From contig JAZGUH010000105.1 in NCBI GenBank assembly GCA_037893225.1, positions 186,001-250,000 of the forward strand: a DNA stretch of 64,000 nt, in the 5' to 3' direction. Below are positions 1 through 12,053 of the stretch, piece after piece (positions within the stretch are counted from its first letter, which is position 1; the number at the start of each line of letters is the position of its first letter). Source of the DNA: Hippasteria phrygiana. Its lineage: Eukaryota > Echinodermata > Asteroidea > Valvatida > Goniasteridae. The notes below the pieces were generated by a model that was given only the letters and a program-made list of their open reading frames with translations, did no database searches and was not told where the DNA came from. Both the position numbers and the translations under genes were made by a program.

Positions 1-113
1 GCTATTCCAATGTTCACTCAGAATGGCCGGAGTATGATCAGAAACCGGCTATTCCAATGTCCATTCAGAATGGCCGGAGTATGATCAAAAACCGGCCATT
101 CTAATGCATAAAT
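1..113 (-). repeat. Two inverted units of the 47-bp satellite
   Basis: A little over two units of the 47-bp satellite that fills 58845-62757, in the opposite orientation. The CCAATGT motif recurs 47 bp apart (positions 8 and 55), the same register as the large array. The window edge cuts the array, so its true size to the left is unknown. Confidence 0.95.
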
Positions 114-795
114 CATGTGCTTTTGATCCGATTCACCTCAAAATATTGCCTAAAATACATTATCTGGGAACTTAGAAACCAGATAAATCCACTGACTAGA
201 AATTCAATATTTTCCTGAGGTTTTTCTAAACCTTGGTTATGCTACTCCATGTCATGTCAGATACAACTTCCTTAATTGGAATATTTGCCAAAATTGTTAC
301 ACAAGCAGGCACATATGTACCATTTATATGTACGTACCCCATTAATTGGGACTCCACAAACAATGCATGCAGTTTCTTTCGTTCTCTTCAGACAGTGGAA
401 CAGTCTTTCACTAGTCGAACTCTAAAATTTGAGTCCTCTTTTCTTGTTTGTCTAATATTCTCTGAACTCATTGATTACCCTGTTAAATGCGAAATACTGT
501 CAAATGTATATGTACACGAAGTGTTCACTGAATGAATACCAAATAGAATAAATAGGACTGTAGTCTTATTCTTCATTCTAAAAACATAATTCATACTAAA
601 AATATAAGTAAAAATCAAGTTACATTTGATCAAAATGTACTTTTACAGTCACGAATACTATTTGGATTAAATATAAGTTCCTGAATGACAATTGTATTTT
701 AACTCTCAGCTGGTATTAAACAAAGGTTTAAACAGACCCACTTATTTACAGGCTCTGGATTAATAGGAATAGTGAAACCATTTAATAAGGATGTT
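114..795. other. No recognisable feature
   Basis: AT-rich sequence with only short chance reading frames. I see no splice-supported coding segment and no terminal inverted repeats here. Confidence 0.5.
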
Positions 796-926
796 TTAAC
801 CCTAACTCCCTACATCATTTTTCCTACATGTAACCTAAACTTCAAAAGACCCTCAATCTTCGAAATTTCTCCATTTGGCAAAGAGGATTTGGAGGATTTG
901 GGAGGATTTGGGAAGGTTAGGGTTAA
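796..926. mobile_element. Small piggyBac-type MITE (TTAA flanked)
   Basis: A 123-bp core begins CCCTAAC and ends GTTAGGG and is flanked on both sides by TTAA (796-799 and 923-926). TTAA duplication with CCC..GGG termini is the piggyBac signature. There is no coding capacity. The termini resemble telomere repeat but occur only once at each end. Confidence 0.55.
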
Positions 927-1487
927 TATGGCATACGTACAATGCAACTTCTAAAACATGGGATGCTTTGTTTGTCATGTTCAGAATGGAAGTTCATAAC
1001 AATCTAAGTCTGCCTACAAATACATCTTTTTAAGTTGTCAGGGAGCATAATTTATATAGGTTGCTTAAGCACAGATATGACATGTTGTCCACCAACGAAT
1101 GTACTGAAATGTACATGTAGCTCAGGTTCAGTTGAACTGCAACGTTTCTGGAACAGTGGTGTAACATCTGCTTCACGAGTCGCTTCTTTGATTTTGTTGA
1201 ACTATAGATACACATAAAAACACACAACAAAAAATGAATAGTGCAAAACGTCATTTCAGTAATCATTGTAAATTGTAAACAACCTACATGTACAATATTA
1301 CATGTACTTCATGACAATTTTTTTGTTATGAAAACGAAATGTTTCTGTTACCTTTATATTTCTACTTGCCTTCATTATTTCACAATAATTATTTTATCTA
1401 CCTCAGTTCCAAAAAATATAGTACATGTACATGTACATGTACATGTATTATTAATTTGTTTGGCAGCAAATCAAAATAGTCAGCCTG
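927..1487. other. No gene; ACATGT run at 1421-1447
   Basis: Non-coding AT-rich DNA. Positions 1421-1447 are an alternating GTACAT microsatellite, one of many ACATGT runs in the window (also near 4455, 4520, 4690, 4860, 57460 and 58335). Confidence 0.5.
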
Positions 1488-1668
1488 AAGGGCTGGTCAC
1501 ACTGGTCAGGATAACGATGACGAAAACGAAAACGATGCGAATAAACACTATTGGCGGGTAGAAGGCGCATGTATTACATGGGCGACAATTCAACCAACCA
1601 ATCAATGGTGTATATTCTCAACGTTTTCGTTATCGTTGTCGTTATCGTGGCCAGTGTGACTGGCCTTT
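1488..1668. mobile_element. Short inverted-repeat MITE
   Basis: Imperfect terminal inverted repeats: GGCTGGTCACACTGG at 1491-1505 and CCAGTGTGACTGGCC at 1651-1665. Inside are matching GATAACGATGACGAAAACG-like arms, making a 181-bp hairpin-like element. I could not find a convincing target duplication, so the superfamily is open; the termini resemble hAT-type MITEs. Confidence 0.6.
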
Positions 1669-3865
1669 AAACTAATTAGGCGTAAGAAAATAACATGGCA
1701 CTTTGTAAAACCATATACATGTATGTGTAGGCGGTGCAGATACAGGTACATGTACATGTACATTGTAGATGGTGCATCTGATAGTTGCATTGTATAGAAA
1801 CAGCTTATCCCCCTCCTCACTTCAAAATAATTAGGTTTCATCAGTGGGGATGAAATGGTCACCAAGATTTTTTTTTCTATTATTTCTTTTCAGTGTCCAG
1901 ATGATGAGGGTGGGAGAGATGTTGTGTATTGAAGTAAAATGAAATATGCAAGTTTCCAACAATGCTTAGTCAGATGTTTGGAATTTGTTATAAGATTGTT
2001 TCTACTTGGGAGAGTTGGAAACCTGACAAGTTAAAGTTAGTGTACATATTTGGTCATTGCTGCAATTTTCAGAAATGGGCGGATTTGGGGGTTTAGTATT
2101 TTATAGGAAATATCGTTCGACTGACCTGTTCAAAGTTTTGCATTGTTTGATGGCGAAAAAAAAACGAAAGAAAAACGGCGCTCGTTTTCAACCATCGGGC
2201 GGATGATAGTTTTACTTTCAACATTGGTGTATCAATCATTTTAGTTTATAAATAACCGAGTTAACCAGGGCTTAAAAAAGATGGGAAAAATCACACTTTT
2301 AAATGCTGTGTTTCAATGTCACAACTTCTTGACTAAAATTTTAGGTTATTTTGAACCAAAATTAGGACAATGCATTGTCATGATACAAATTTTGTTGGTT
2401 TTATTTAGTTCACAATGATGTTAGTTACACAATAAAAACACAGAAAAGAATATGTGAACTAACCACACTTGACAAATCCGCCAAGAAAGTATAGGAATGT
2501 ACATTTTTACCATTGGCCCCCATATTTATGGAATGACCCTAATGTCAATTTATACAAAGGATGTAAATTTACATGCACTTTGTAAAAATAATTATAACAT
2601 ATTTGCTGTAAATATACAGCATCACATTGAAATGTTGTTTATTTACAGAGAATCTACTGTTCTACAAAAATCTCATTAAGCAGCAACCAACTGACCAATC
2701 AAAATTGAATTTGTGTGTTTACAAAAGCCATGTTAAATTGTAGTGTTTTCTTCCTCCACGTGTACAGCAACAGTAAACTGCGTGTGTGTATTAAAGGCGA
2801 TTTCACTGCACACTATCACTGCACACTGCAAAAATCGCATTGATACATTCACACGACCAATCTCGGTGATCGTCGCACGGATGTCGCATCGATGCGCAAT
2901 TTTTGATGTCTCCTTGAACCCTGTCACGAACCACACGGGACCCATGCGATTTGGTGACAGGGATACATACATGTAATACTACACACGGCACAGAATCCGT
3001 GCGTTCGTGACATGCAATTTCATCACACCGGACCCGTGCTACACTGCATGTTTCTCAATAACATTAACCTACCCAGCCTGCCTGCCTGCCCTGAGAAGCA
3101 TTTCTCTGATGATGTGTCCACTTCTGTCATGCATGGTCACAATCCTCTTGGGGATCCACTGCTACACTGTACATGTACCTCCAACACCTCAAAGAAGTCC
3201 AGTGAAGGGCCCAGATTTATAGGTGGCCTCTCTAACACTCAAACTTTTCGTTGAAAAACAAGCAAAAAATAAAATTATCTTGGATACATTTTTAGCAGTA
3301 ACGAAGCCTTGTTTTTTTCTAGGAAGCACAGTACAGTAAAACATCTCCAGCAGCAGTAAATACAGTACATGCAGTAGTACATGCTTTGAGGGTCAAATCA
3401 CAACACAAATTCTTGTTTATCACACAGTGAAATTGGCAACCAGCATACCTTTGGTGTAAGTTGATAGCTGATGTTACATAACATAAACAGTCTCTGCTGG
3501 AGCACATGTATGACATGAGATAAGTAAATAGGTGCCTGTGTGCATACAGGAGTGTGATAAACTCAAGGCCATCTACACATAGGGTCTAGTGAAGACTGGT
3601 GGTCCCACTTTAGCCCCTGGTGACTTTAATTTAGCCCCTTGTTTTTAATAACCATCATTTTGGAGATGGTTGGACAGGAATATTGAAATTGTTTTGGGTA
3701 TTGTACGATGTACATAGGTTTATGAGGGGTTGTCTAATGCAGCGATTTAACATTTCATTCAACATCAGAATACAAAAAAAACATGTTAACAGGAGTTAGC
3801 CCATTTTTTTCACAATAACTTTTGCAAACAATAACATTGAATTATCAAAATCATTTTAAAAACAC
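1669..3865. other. No recognisable gene
   Basis: About 2.2 kb of AT-rich DNA. Overlapping short frames on both strands around 2740-2990 share no family motif with anything I know and lack splice or start context, so I treat them as chance. Confidence 0.45.
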
Positions 3866-4315
3866 AATAGAACTTACACCATTTACTTTGGTGTAATTAA
3901 AAAAAATCAATGGATTTGCGGTTAGTATTTCATAGCATGATAATGGCAAATACTCTAGCACCGACCTGTTTAACGTGTGCATACATGTAGATGCTGGGAA
4001 AATTAGACGGAAATTATGTTCTACTTGTCTGGTTCCCTGACCATACTTTGGCCAAACAGATCAATTTATAGAGTCAGGGAATCATCAGGTCGGGGCACTA
4101 TAGACTATTTCCAATGCTTGTCAGCAGACAGTCATTGGGAAAACAATATAAATTTCCTTTCTTGAAAAATGACAGCACACCATGTGCCATGATTTCACAG
4201 GATGCCTGATGAGACTGCTATTTACTTACAGTCTAGTATAGTATTTCGTAATAATTCAGTAGTTTTGTTTTCTGATGTTTACAAATGTTGTATACTACAT
4301 TTAAATCTTGAACTA
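3866..4315 (+). repeat. Dispersed repeat, copy A
   Basis: One of three diverged copies of a roughly 450-bp repeat (others at 15560-15990 and 43640-44200). Shared landmarks in order are a GGATTTGSGGTTAGTATT block, a GATGCTGGGAAAA block, a TTTATAGA..CAGGT block, a GACAGCACACCA-like block and a TTTCGTAATAATTCAGTAG block. No reading frame is conserved across copies, so it is probably a non-coding mobile element. Confidence 0.6.
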
Positions 4316-6443
4316 TAAGAGGCTGTGCATGCCATGTTTGTTAGGACAGTAGAAGAGTTGGTACTCAGAGATTTTTTGTGTGTTCTTGTTTTCCTTTTCC
4401 TTTTTCTTTTCTTTTCAAGTTCATTTGACCCTTCTTATCATGGGGTGTTTCCTACATGTATATGTACATGTACATTGTACCTCCATGATTCAAGTGAAAT
4501 TTTTCCAAAAAGGGTTCTAAAGTACATGTACATGTACATGTACAATATCTACAATGCTACCATGGAGGTAGGATGATGCTACCCACAGCATGCATGCATG
4601 TAGGTACTAGGGTAATTTAAACCACCTCCATGTACAAATGTACTAAGCATAGAGCAAGGAAAGCCGCTCAAACCAAACTAAAAAAACATGTACATTGTAC
4701 ATGTGCACACATGCAAAACCACAATGATTCCTGTCACACAACAGAAAATGTCCTTGGGGCTTATGCTCATGGGGGCCTGCTCATAAAACCTTATCAGGCT
4801 TAAGTAATCAGGACTGATGACCCCCACTTGCTTGCATCAACTACATGTAAACTACATTGTACATGTACATTTTGTAGGTCTTACCATGGAGCTTACCATC
4901 CTCCATGGTCTTACCACAAAGAATGTATAGCACTAGGGTTACAACTAATTTTGAAAGTGGTATCGACTGTGAAATTTGTGATTTATTTGGGAATATTAGG
5001 AAATTCTTAAACCTTGTGAAAAATTTCGGAAGTACAAAAGTAAAATAAAATAAATGTCAAAAGATGGTTGATGTACTTGGACAAACATTTTTAGGATAGC
5101 CGATGAGTGTTTAAGAAGAAAGGGAATGAATCCTTTAGTATTTGAAAATGACCACTCAGAAAACTACATATCTTAAAAACCCTGTTCACTGGTGACAGGA
5201 TTTTCAGTCGACAAAGATATTACAAAATCACTGATAGGAGGGATGGACTTTTTACACTATACTTATGTATCACAAGTACATGTACATTTGTAGTTACAAT
5301 GTAGGAGCGGAAATTACTAGAATGTCGGACACCATCTTTTCAAAATACATGTAAATTATAATTAAATCCCGACAAAAAATCCTGAAATCAGGAAAAATCC
5401 TGACAAATCTCACCCCTGGTACATACTTTTAGGATTGGCATATTTTTTTTTACCAACGATCGAGTACGACTGCACGTAGTACGTTTAAAAAATTGACTTA
5501 TTAAATTGGCACAAATGATCATTGACGGGCAGGAGAAGTTATCTTTTTGAACATTTTGATCTAAAGCAGGGCACAACACTCAACATACTCAATAAGGAAA
5601 ATCGGCTTTAACACCAACACCATGCGTACTCACGTTGGTCTTGGTCTCGGAAGTTGAGGTCTCAGTCTTGGTCTCGGAAGTTGAGGCCTCAGTCTCAGTC
5701 TCGGAGACCTAATGTTAGGTAAGGACATAATAAATGTGTGAGGGTGCTGTTTGTTTGGTGACTCATTTTCTGAATAGGAAATTGTGATTTATTTTTTTGA
5801 ACATTCTTACAGCTTTATTTAAATTCAAATATGCCTATCAGAATTTTTGAAATCATGATTGCCATCTGCCTTTTATTCATTGAAATAAGGCATGAGTTTT
5901 AAGCAGTTCTGTCATAATCTGCACTCCAATTTGTGTACAAAATATTAAATCACACTTTACTCTGCATTTACCGTACACATTTCAGGGACCAAAATATCCC
6001 TGCTTTAAATCAAATTTTTTTGAATTTTGAAAATCCGATGGAATCCGAACTTTAATCAAATCGTTTCTTATGACTTTCTCTTCAAAACTACATCAAAAAC
6101 AAATGTACAAAATCTATTTGAAAAATGTATTAGTCTCTCTACGTTAGGCTATGTCTAGCCCTATGGGCTCCGTGCGCCAACAAAAGAGGGCGCTGTCCAC
6201 ATAGCAACCGCACTTCCGTGGGGAGTACGTCGCTGGTATTACGCACTGCGCTCCTCGTTCATTTGATACTCGTATACCAGTGGGATTGCTTTGTCTGTTT
6301 GCCGACTCTCGATAATTGAGTTTTCAATAAGAATATCACAGCGGGAACCAGACACTTAAATTGAAGTCAGGTAAGATGGCGTCGATATTGACCCCCCAAC
6401 TCGCCTTTTCTTTCCGCTGAGGGGGTAGTTGTGCACGGAGCTC
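4316..6443. other. No recognisable gene; small tandem repeats
   Basis: AT-rich DNA with several ACATGT runs. At 5636-5705 a GGTCTCGGAAGTTGAGG motif is tandemly repeated with small changes. I see no gene. Confidence 0.45.
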
Positions 6444-6564
6444 ATAGGGTTGTAAATGGTTCCTTTTTTAACTTCTAACTTTTTACTGTCACCATTACCA
6501 TGATTACAGCCCTACTCCAACGGCACGCCACCCCTACAACCGGTCGACTTTGTACACATGTATG

Positions 6565-7565
6565 TACTTCCAAAAATGTAAGGCTCTCCGTTAGCCTTAC
6601 AAGGATATGTGATTTTGGTCCCCGTAACTCAATGGGGTTTGCAATACGCTCTTGCGATATCTGTTTCAATGTTCCAGAATTCCACTTTCCCAAACCTTAA
6701 TCTCCCCAGAAGGTTATCCAATCCCTCCTACATATCTTTTAGACTTTTGCGGCCCATATGCGGAACATTGAAACGGACAATTTATTGAGTAATGGAGTTT
6801 TTACTCACCGACCGACGTATGCAGCCAAAATGAACATGGCGTCGCACAGCTGACTGATACAGTCCACCAGAATGCGCATGCGCGTGGATTTTTCGAAGAA
6901 ATTTGGGGCTCGACCATTTTTTGAAGGAGGGGGGTGCATCTTGTCTACATCGCGCAACGGTGATGTGTGCAATGTGATAAATTATTGGCGCGCTATTATA
7001 CCTAGTGTTGTTCCTTGGCCTGACAATGTTTGTTATGCCCATACGTCTAAATGTCATGGCGGGTAGCCACGTAGCTATTTTTTGCCAATGCGAGCTTTTA
7101 TTTTATGCAAACCAGAATAAAGCAGAATCTGGATCGATGGTCATTATTTTGTTCACGTTGCACACATCACCGTTGCGCGATGTAGACAAGATGCACCCCC
7201 CTCCTTCAAAAAATGGTCGAGCCCCAAATTTCTTCGAAAAATCCACGCGCATGCGCATTCTGGTGGACTGTATCAGTCAGCTGTGCGACGCCATGTTCAT
7301 TTTGGCTGCATACGTCGGTCGGTGAGTAAAAACTCCATTACTCAATAAATTGTCCGTTTCAATGTTCCGCATATGGGCCGCAAAAGTCTAAAAGATATGT
7401 AGGAGGGATTGGATAACCTTCTGGGGAGATTAAGCTTTGGGAAAGTGGAATTCTGGAACATTGTAACAGATATCGCAAGAGCGTATTGCAAACCCCATTG
7501 AGTTACGGGGACCAAAATCACATATCCTTGTAAGGCTAACGGAGAGCCTTACATTTTTGGAAGTA
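6565..7565. mobile_element. Long-TIR element with 9-bp target duplication (Mutator-like)
   Basis: A 1,001-bp palindrome. Arms of about 413 bp (6565-6977 and 7153-7565) start TACTTCCAAAAATG and are nearly identical. The 9-bp direct repeat ACATGTATG flanks it exactly (6556-6564 and 7566-7574), and the relative at 49.6 kb lacks this insert at the same point. Long terminal repeats plus a 9-bp duplication fit a non-autonomous Mutator-like element. A solo copy of one arm lies at 51497-51937. Confidence 0.85.
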
Positions 7566-9649
7566 ACATGTATGTATCTCCCCAAATTCTTATCGCTGAA
7601 CACTTTTATACATCATTGTATTCCTGAGATGTTAGCAATTTCTACAATATATACATGTACATGTAACAAGGCTTAACTAAATGCTGAATTCGTCCGGCTG
7701 TCTTAAAAAAATGACAAATGCTCCAAAACCTTCCAAAACGTCTTTACATGGAGGCCGCCATCTTGTTTGTATTCATCGCTATGATCTAAAGAAGTCAGGG
7801 CACCCGGCGGTTGTAGAAAATGGTCTGCTCATGAATTATGCATGACATGTCGCGCGGATGTTTATTTGCATACGCACAACCAACATGTACAAACTTGTAT
7901 TGCAGCCGGTCCCCGTATATATTTTGTGCGCATGCACGAAACAACCGCACGACGTTACATGTATACAAAAAGACGTCTTGGAAGGTTTTGGAACATTTGT
8001 TGGTAATCCTTATCTTTAGGAGTTCTGTTCAAAACTTACTTTTGCAGATGACTTTACAGTACTAAAGGGACTTTTGTAGGCTAAAGCAGTATTTTTTTCT
8101 TCAGATATCATTAACTCATGCTTGTTGTAATTTTTTGAAACGCATTTTCAAAGAAAATGTGACTTTCTTACCTTTTTATGCAGTCAGAGACGTTGCCGTT
8201 TTACCCCATAATTTCCCTCATAAATCAAAACCCTGCCCTCTTTCAACAAAATTGAGCTTGCTCTGTTGCTCATATTCAACATGATATCTTAGCTAACTAT
8301 TTACTATAATTTAGATGATTTCAAGCACACGGAGTGACTTTTCCTGCCTGTATCATCGCAAAATATTGAGGTACGTTCCGAAACATAAACTTATGGAACG
8401 GGGTTTTAAAGATAAGGATTAATTACCCATTTGTCATTTTTGAAAACCTCACACAAATTCAGCATTTAGTAAGCCTTGTTGTAGAAATTGCTAACATCTC
8501 AGGAATACAATGATGTATATAAAAGTGTTCAGCGATAAGAATTTGGGGAGATATTTGAAATCAAAGTCGACCGGTTGTAAATCCCGGCGTGTAGGGGTGC
8601 CGCTGGATGAAAATCTTTGCCGTGAAAATGCCCTGAAAATCCGTCTTTTGCCGTGAAATAAAAATTCACGGCAATTTCACGGCGTTTATTTCCAGCAAAT
8701 ATTGGCAATTATGTTCACGGCGAATTCACGGCGAACCCGGCAGGCTGGATTCCTTTGTTATGCATAACGGTAAACCATTCTTCAACTGACAAAAGAACAG
8801 ATTAGATTTACTGTGGGTGCAAACATAACGGCCAGGCATAACAGGGAACTCTCCTAATTTGATGTGTTTGTGGTTGCGAGTACAGCGGTCTGATCCGCAT
8901 TTATAAAGACGATCGACTCATGGCTCATGCGAATATGTTATGCACGAACATCAATCTCGCAGGTATAAAAAGGGACAGGTGGTCACGGTTTGTTGGGAGC
9001 GGGTTGTGATACATGCAGTGTGTACTTTTCCAGTCGCGGATCCTATCCGTAGGGTCCCGATGTGTTGTTAAAACTGTTGTTGTTGTTGTGCTTGCTGGTG
9101 TTTTTTAAATTTTTTTATTTGCGTTTCTGCAACGATTTTAATAAAACAGGGGACCTTAGGCCTATCGCGCGTAGAATAGATTTAGCCTAACTACTCCTCG
9201 TAAATCGATGGAGGAAGGAATGATCTACATTAATGCCACAAAAAACTACTCATTTGAAGGCCAACAGCCGGCTTCACGGAGCAGTCAATTTTTGTTCTTT
9301 CTTAAAATGTTTAGCGTTTCTTTCATTGCAGTTGTAAAATGTAATTTATTTCTCACCATTTCCTGATTTGTATACAAAAACCAATGACTTCTTAGGCCGT
9401 GTCCGAAATGGGCGTCTTGCTACTAGCTACGCGTAGTTGTAATGGACGAACACCTCGAGCACGTTGAAAGTTACATGCATGCAGTCGCCTGATCGGACTG
9501 ACCAATCATGAACTCCGTAACGCGCAACGATCGGCTCCACCTCTGCGCTGAGTGCTTTGATTGGTCGAAACTATTTTCCCTAGTCATGCTAAACCAATCA
9601 CATCACTCAGCGCATGAGTTTGGCTGGATTGTCTGGGTGGTGTCTCTGC

Positions 9650-9940
9650 GCTGCTCGCTCCCGGGCGCGCGCGGCCCAGCCGCGAATTATTTTTCCCCCA
9701 AACGTTATGGGTGCATAGGACCTAGGGCTGGGTATATAATGCCATAAATTATCATTGTCTACCGAGCATTCCGATGGTTCAGTGGATACGGTGTTAGACT
9801 GTGGGGTGGGTAGGAGATTGAGCTTTGGAGGTTTTTTTTAAAGGGAAATAAAGTCCTAAATTTCATTACGTTCGAATTTTTTTTTTTTTTTAATTCGTGG
9901 CTCCGGAGGATTTTTTTAAAAGGGAAGTAAAGTCCGAAAT
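9650..9940 (+). repeat. Composite dispersed repeat with tRNA-like core, copy 1
   Basis: It matches 16935-17290 in reverse orientation. Shared blocks are the AATTATTTTTCCC block, a GGGCTGGGTATATAATGC block, a CATTCCGATGG..AGTGGATACGGTG block and AAAGGGAAATAAAGTCC. The middle block is the 5' half of a tRNA-like sequence; this copy has lost the B box. Confidence 0.6.
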
Positions 9941-10921
9941 CTCATAGGACATGCGTCATAGCATTTACCACATTCGGATGTTGCTTGGGAGAAAACAAAT
10001 TCGCCTCCCGGCCCGAGTTGCCGTTTTCTGATTCTACAGGCACTTTTAATTTTCCAAATGAGCTGGCTTAGGCTCCAGGCTAGTTCTGTTTTGATGCAAA
10101 ATGCACAATTCAGAGCTGCCAACCAGTACGGATTTTCCGTATTTCGTACTGAAATTCATGAGAAATAAGGAATACGGAAGTAAGGATTTGGATTTTAAAA
10201 CACGGATTTTGTGAAATCTGACTATAATAATCAGGCATGGGAATTTTTCGCTGTTTTCTGTGCTTTTCGTTTTCCCGGTATGTTTTTGTTATAAGACTCC
10301 GCGTTTGTTTTGTCCGCACATGTAGGCCCACATTTTGTTCCGAATTCATTGGCTCGCGCTACCCAGACGAGTGGCGCGCCCCGGACATGCTGCATACATG
10401 CACATTCGGGATGTATCACGCGTCCAGGTAGCTACGCGCGCCTTGACTAAGGTTAAAAACAGGCCCCGTTTTTCTCTCGTTTTTTTTTTTGCCATCCAAC
10501 AACGCAAAACACAAAAAATAAAATTATCTGGAAACCATAGCGGTACCGGTACATTTATGATTTAAATTGAAACATAAAATCAAGAATAAACCCACGTATG
10601 CTTTCAATGGACAAAGTCTTTTGGGAAAATTACCGTACATCATTATAAACCTTACGATAAGGGCGTCCCTGTTTTACATTCTATGGTTCTCATTTCCGAC
10701 CCACCCTATTTTTGGCTCCCAACCGATTCTTTTTTTTTTTTTATCCCGCCGACCCTGTCTGGAATTTCCTACGAATAAAAAAAATAGAAAAAATGATTAT
10801 CTTAAGAATTTCCCGCGTCGAATTCCGGAGAAAAAAAGTCCATGGAAATTTTACGTAGGCCTACCTAGTAATTTTGGCTGTGCGAAGCGCCCGGTTGTCT
10901 TTTCTCAAGATGAATTTCTCT

Positions 10922-11205
10922 GCGCATTAGCTGCATGTGCGTGCATTGTACACTGGGAATAAGACGATGGCATTCAGTGCGGCTGCTTGCTCTTGACCAA
11001 GGCTAGCAACAAAGCATCGCGCACGCGCAGATGCGCTTTAGGGGGTACCCTTATTGAACAATTGCTGTAACCCCTCAGGTCTTAGTAGCCTTTTTTGAGG
11101 CGGAGTTCGGAATACGTTAGCTGCGTGTACGTACATTGTACATTGGGAATAATACGGTAGCATTCAGTGCGGTTGTTTGCACTTGACCAAGACTACACCA
11201 ACGAT
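10922..11205 (+). repeat. Two-copy direct repeat, about 190-bp spacing
   Basis: A TTAGCTGCRTGTRCGTRCATT block followed by GGGAATAAKACG and CATTCAGTGCGG occurs at 10922-11010 and again at 11113-11205. Similarity is high but imperfect. No coding role is visible. Confidence 0.6.
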
Positions 11206-12053
11206 GGAATCCAGTATGCATGCACGCACACGTGCGTGGTGCGGACTCTACTCCGGAGATATGACGGATAAGTTATGTCGGGGTTTAGAAAACGATCAAA
11301 GAAACGACACATTTAATGTATTATTTATTTCTCCATGGTACATCATACGTTATGTATTATTCTGTCGTAAACTTTATTTGAAATAGCTGGAACTTCGGGT
11401 AAGGTAATCTAGACTAACCCACACATGCACCATATGCCTAGGCCTATAGTTAGAGAAATCTTAAATGCTGCAAAAAGCAACATATCGCGATATTCTTCGG
11501 TATATATCGAATTCCCCAATACAATATTTATTACGGGTTTGTTATTATTTTTACGAGGGGGCCCTTGACTAGTTACGAAGGCATCGATGGTAAACTGGAC
11601 GTCGAACGCTTGGCCGCCATACCTAGCCTGCCGTCATGTTTAACTGTCAATAAACCACGCAACTTCTGCCAGCTTCGACAGTTACATTACAATTTATTGA
11701 TGGTTGATAATCACACGATACAAAAGAGTGAACAATAGAGCAAGTTAATGAGCTGGGCAGAAACTGCCCGCAAAAAATTCACGGCGTTTTCACGGCGTTT
11801 TCTTGGCGATAAAATCCCGAGAGTATTTCACGGCGTTTTCATGGTGTTCTCTCGCCGTGAAATTGCCGTGAAATTTTAGTTCACGGCAAAACGGATTTTC
11901 ACGGCAAAGATTTTCATGGAGTAGGGCTGTAATCATGGTATTATGGCGACAGTAAAAAAGTTAGAAGTTAAAAATGAACCATTTCCAGCCATATTTGTAG
12001 GGCTAGGCAATGTCTCGGTCTCTGAACATGAACTTTAAAATCGACTACAACTA

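Larger units (their letters stand above)
8608..11916. mobile_element. 3.3-kb element with 4-bp target duplication, no transposase seen
   Basis: Termini are inverted: TGAAAATCTTTGCCGTGAAA at the left and its complement at the right. TGGA flanks both ends (8604-8607 and 11917-11920). The relative at 50455 reads straight through this site, which confirms the insertion. CGGCGTTTTCACGG-type subterminal repeats occur near both ends. Inside are a repeat copy (9650-9940) and a two-copy direct repeat (10922 and 11113). The 131-codon frame at 10567-10962 matches nothing I know. Confidence 0.75.
6444..11992. mobile_element. Palindromic element E1, interrupted by two later insertions
   Basis: An inverted-repeat element beginning TAGGGTTGTAAATGG and ending in the complementary ..CCATTTCCAGCC. 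Its arms match an uninterrupted relative at 49576-50540. Two younger elements sit inside it (6565-7565 and 8608-11916). Without them and their target duplications the original is about 1.2 kb. There is no coding capacity. Confidence 0.7.

Noticed and set aside
796..926. Interstitial telomere repeat
   Set aside because: TTAGGG occurs only once at each end and in inverted arrangement between TTAA tetramers, which fits a MITE better.
10567..10962. 131-codon open reading frame inside the 3.3-kb element
   Set aside because: Rich in Phe, Lys and Pro from A/T and homopolymer runs, with no known motif and no relative to test.
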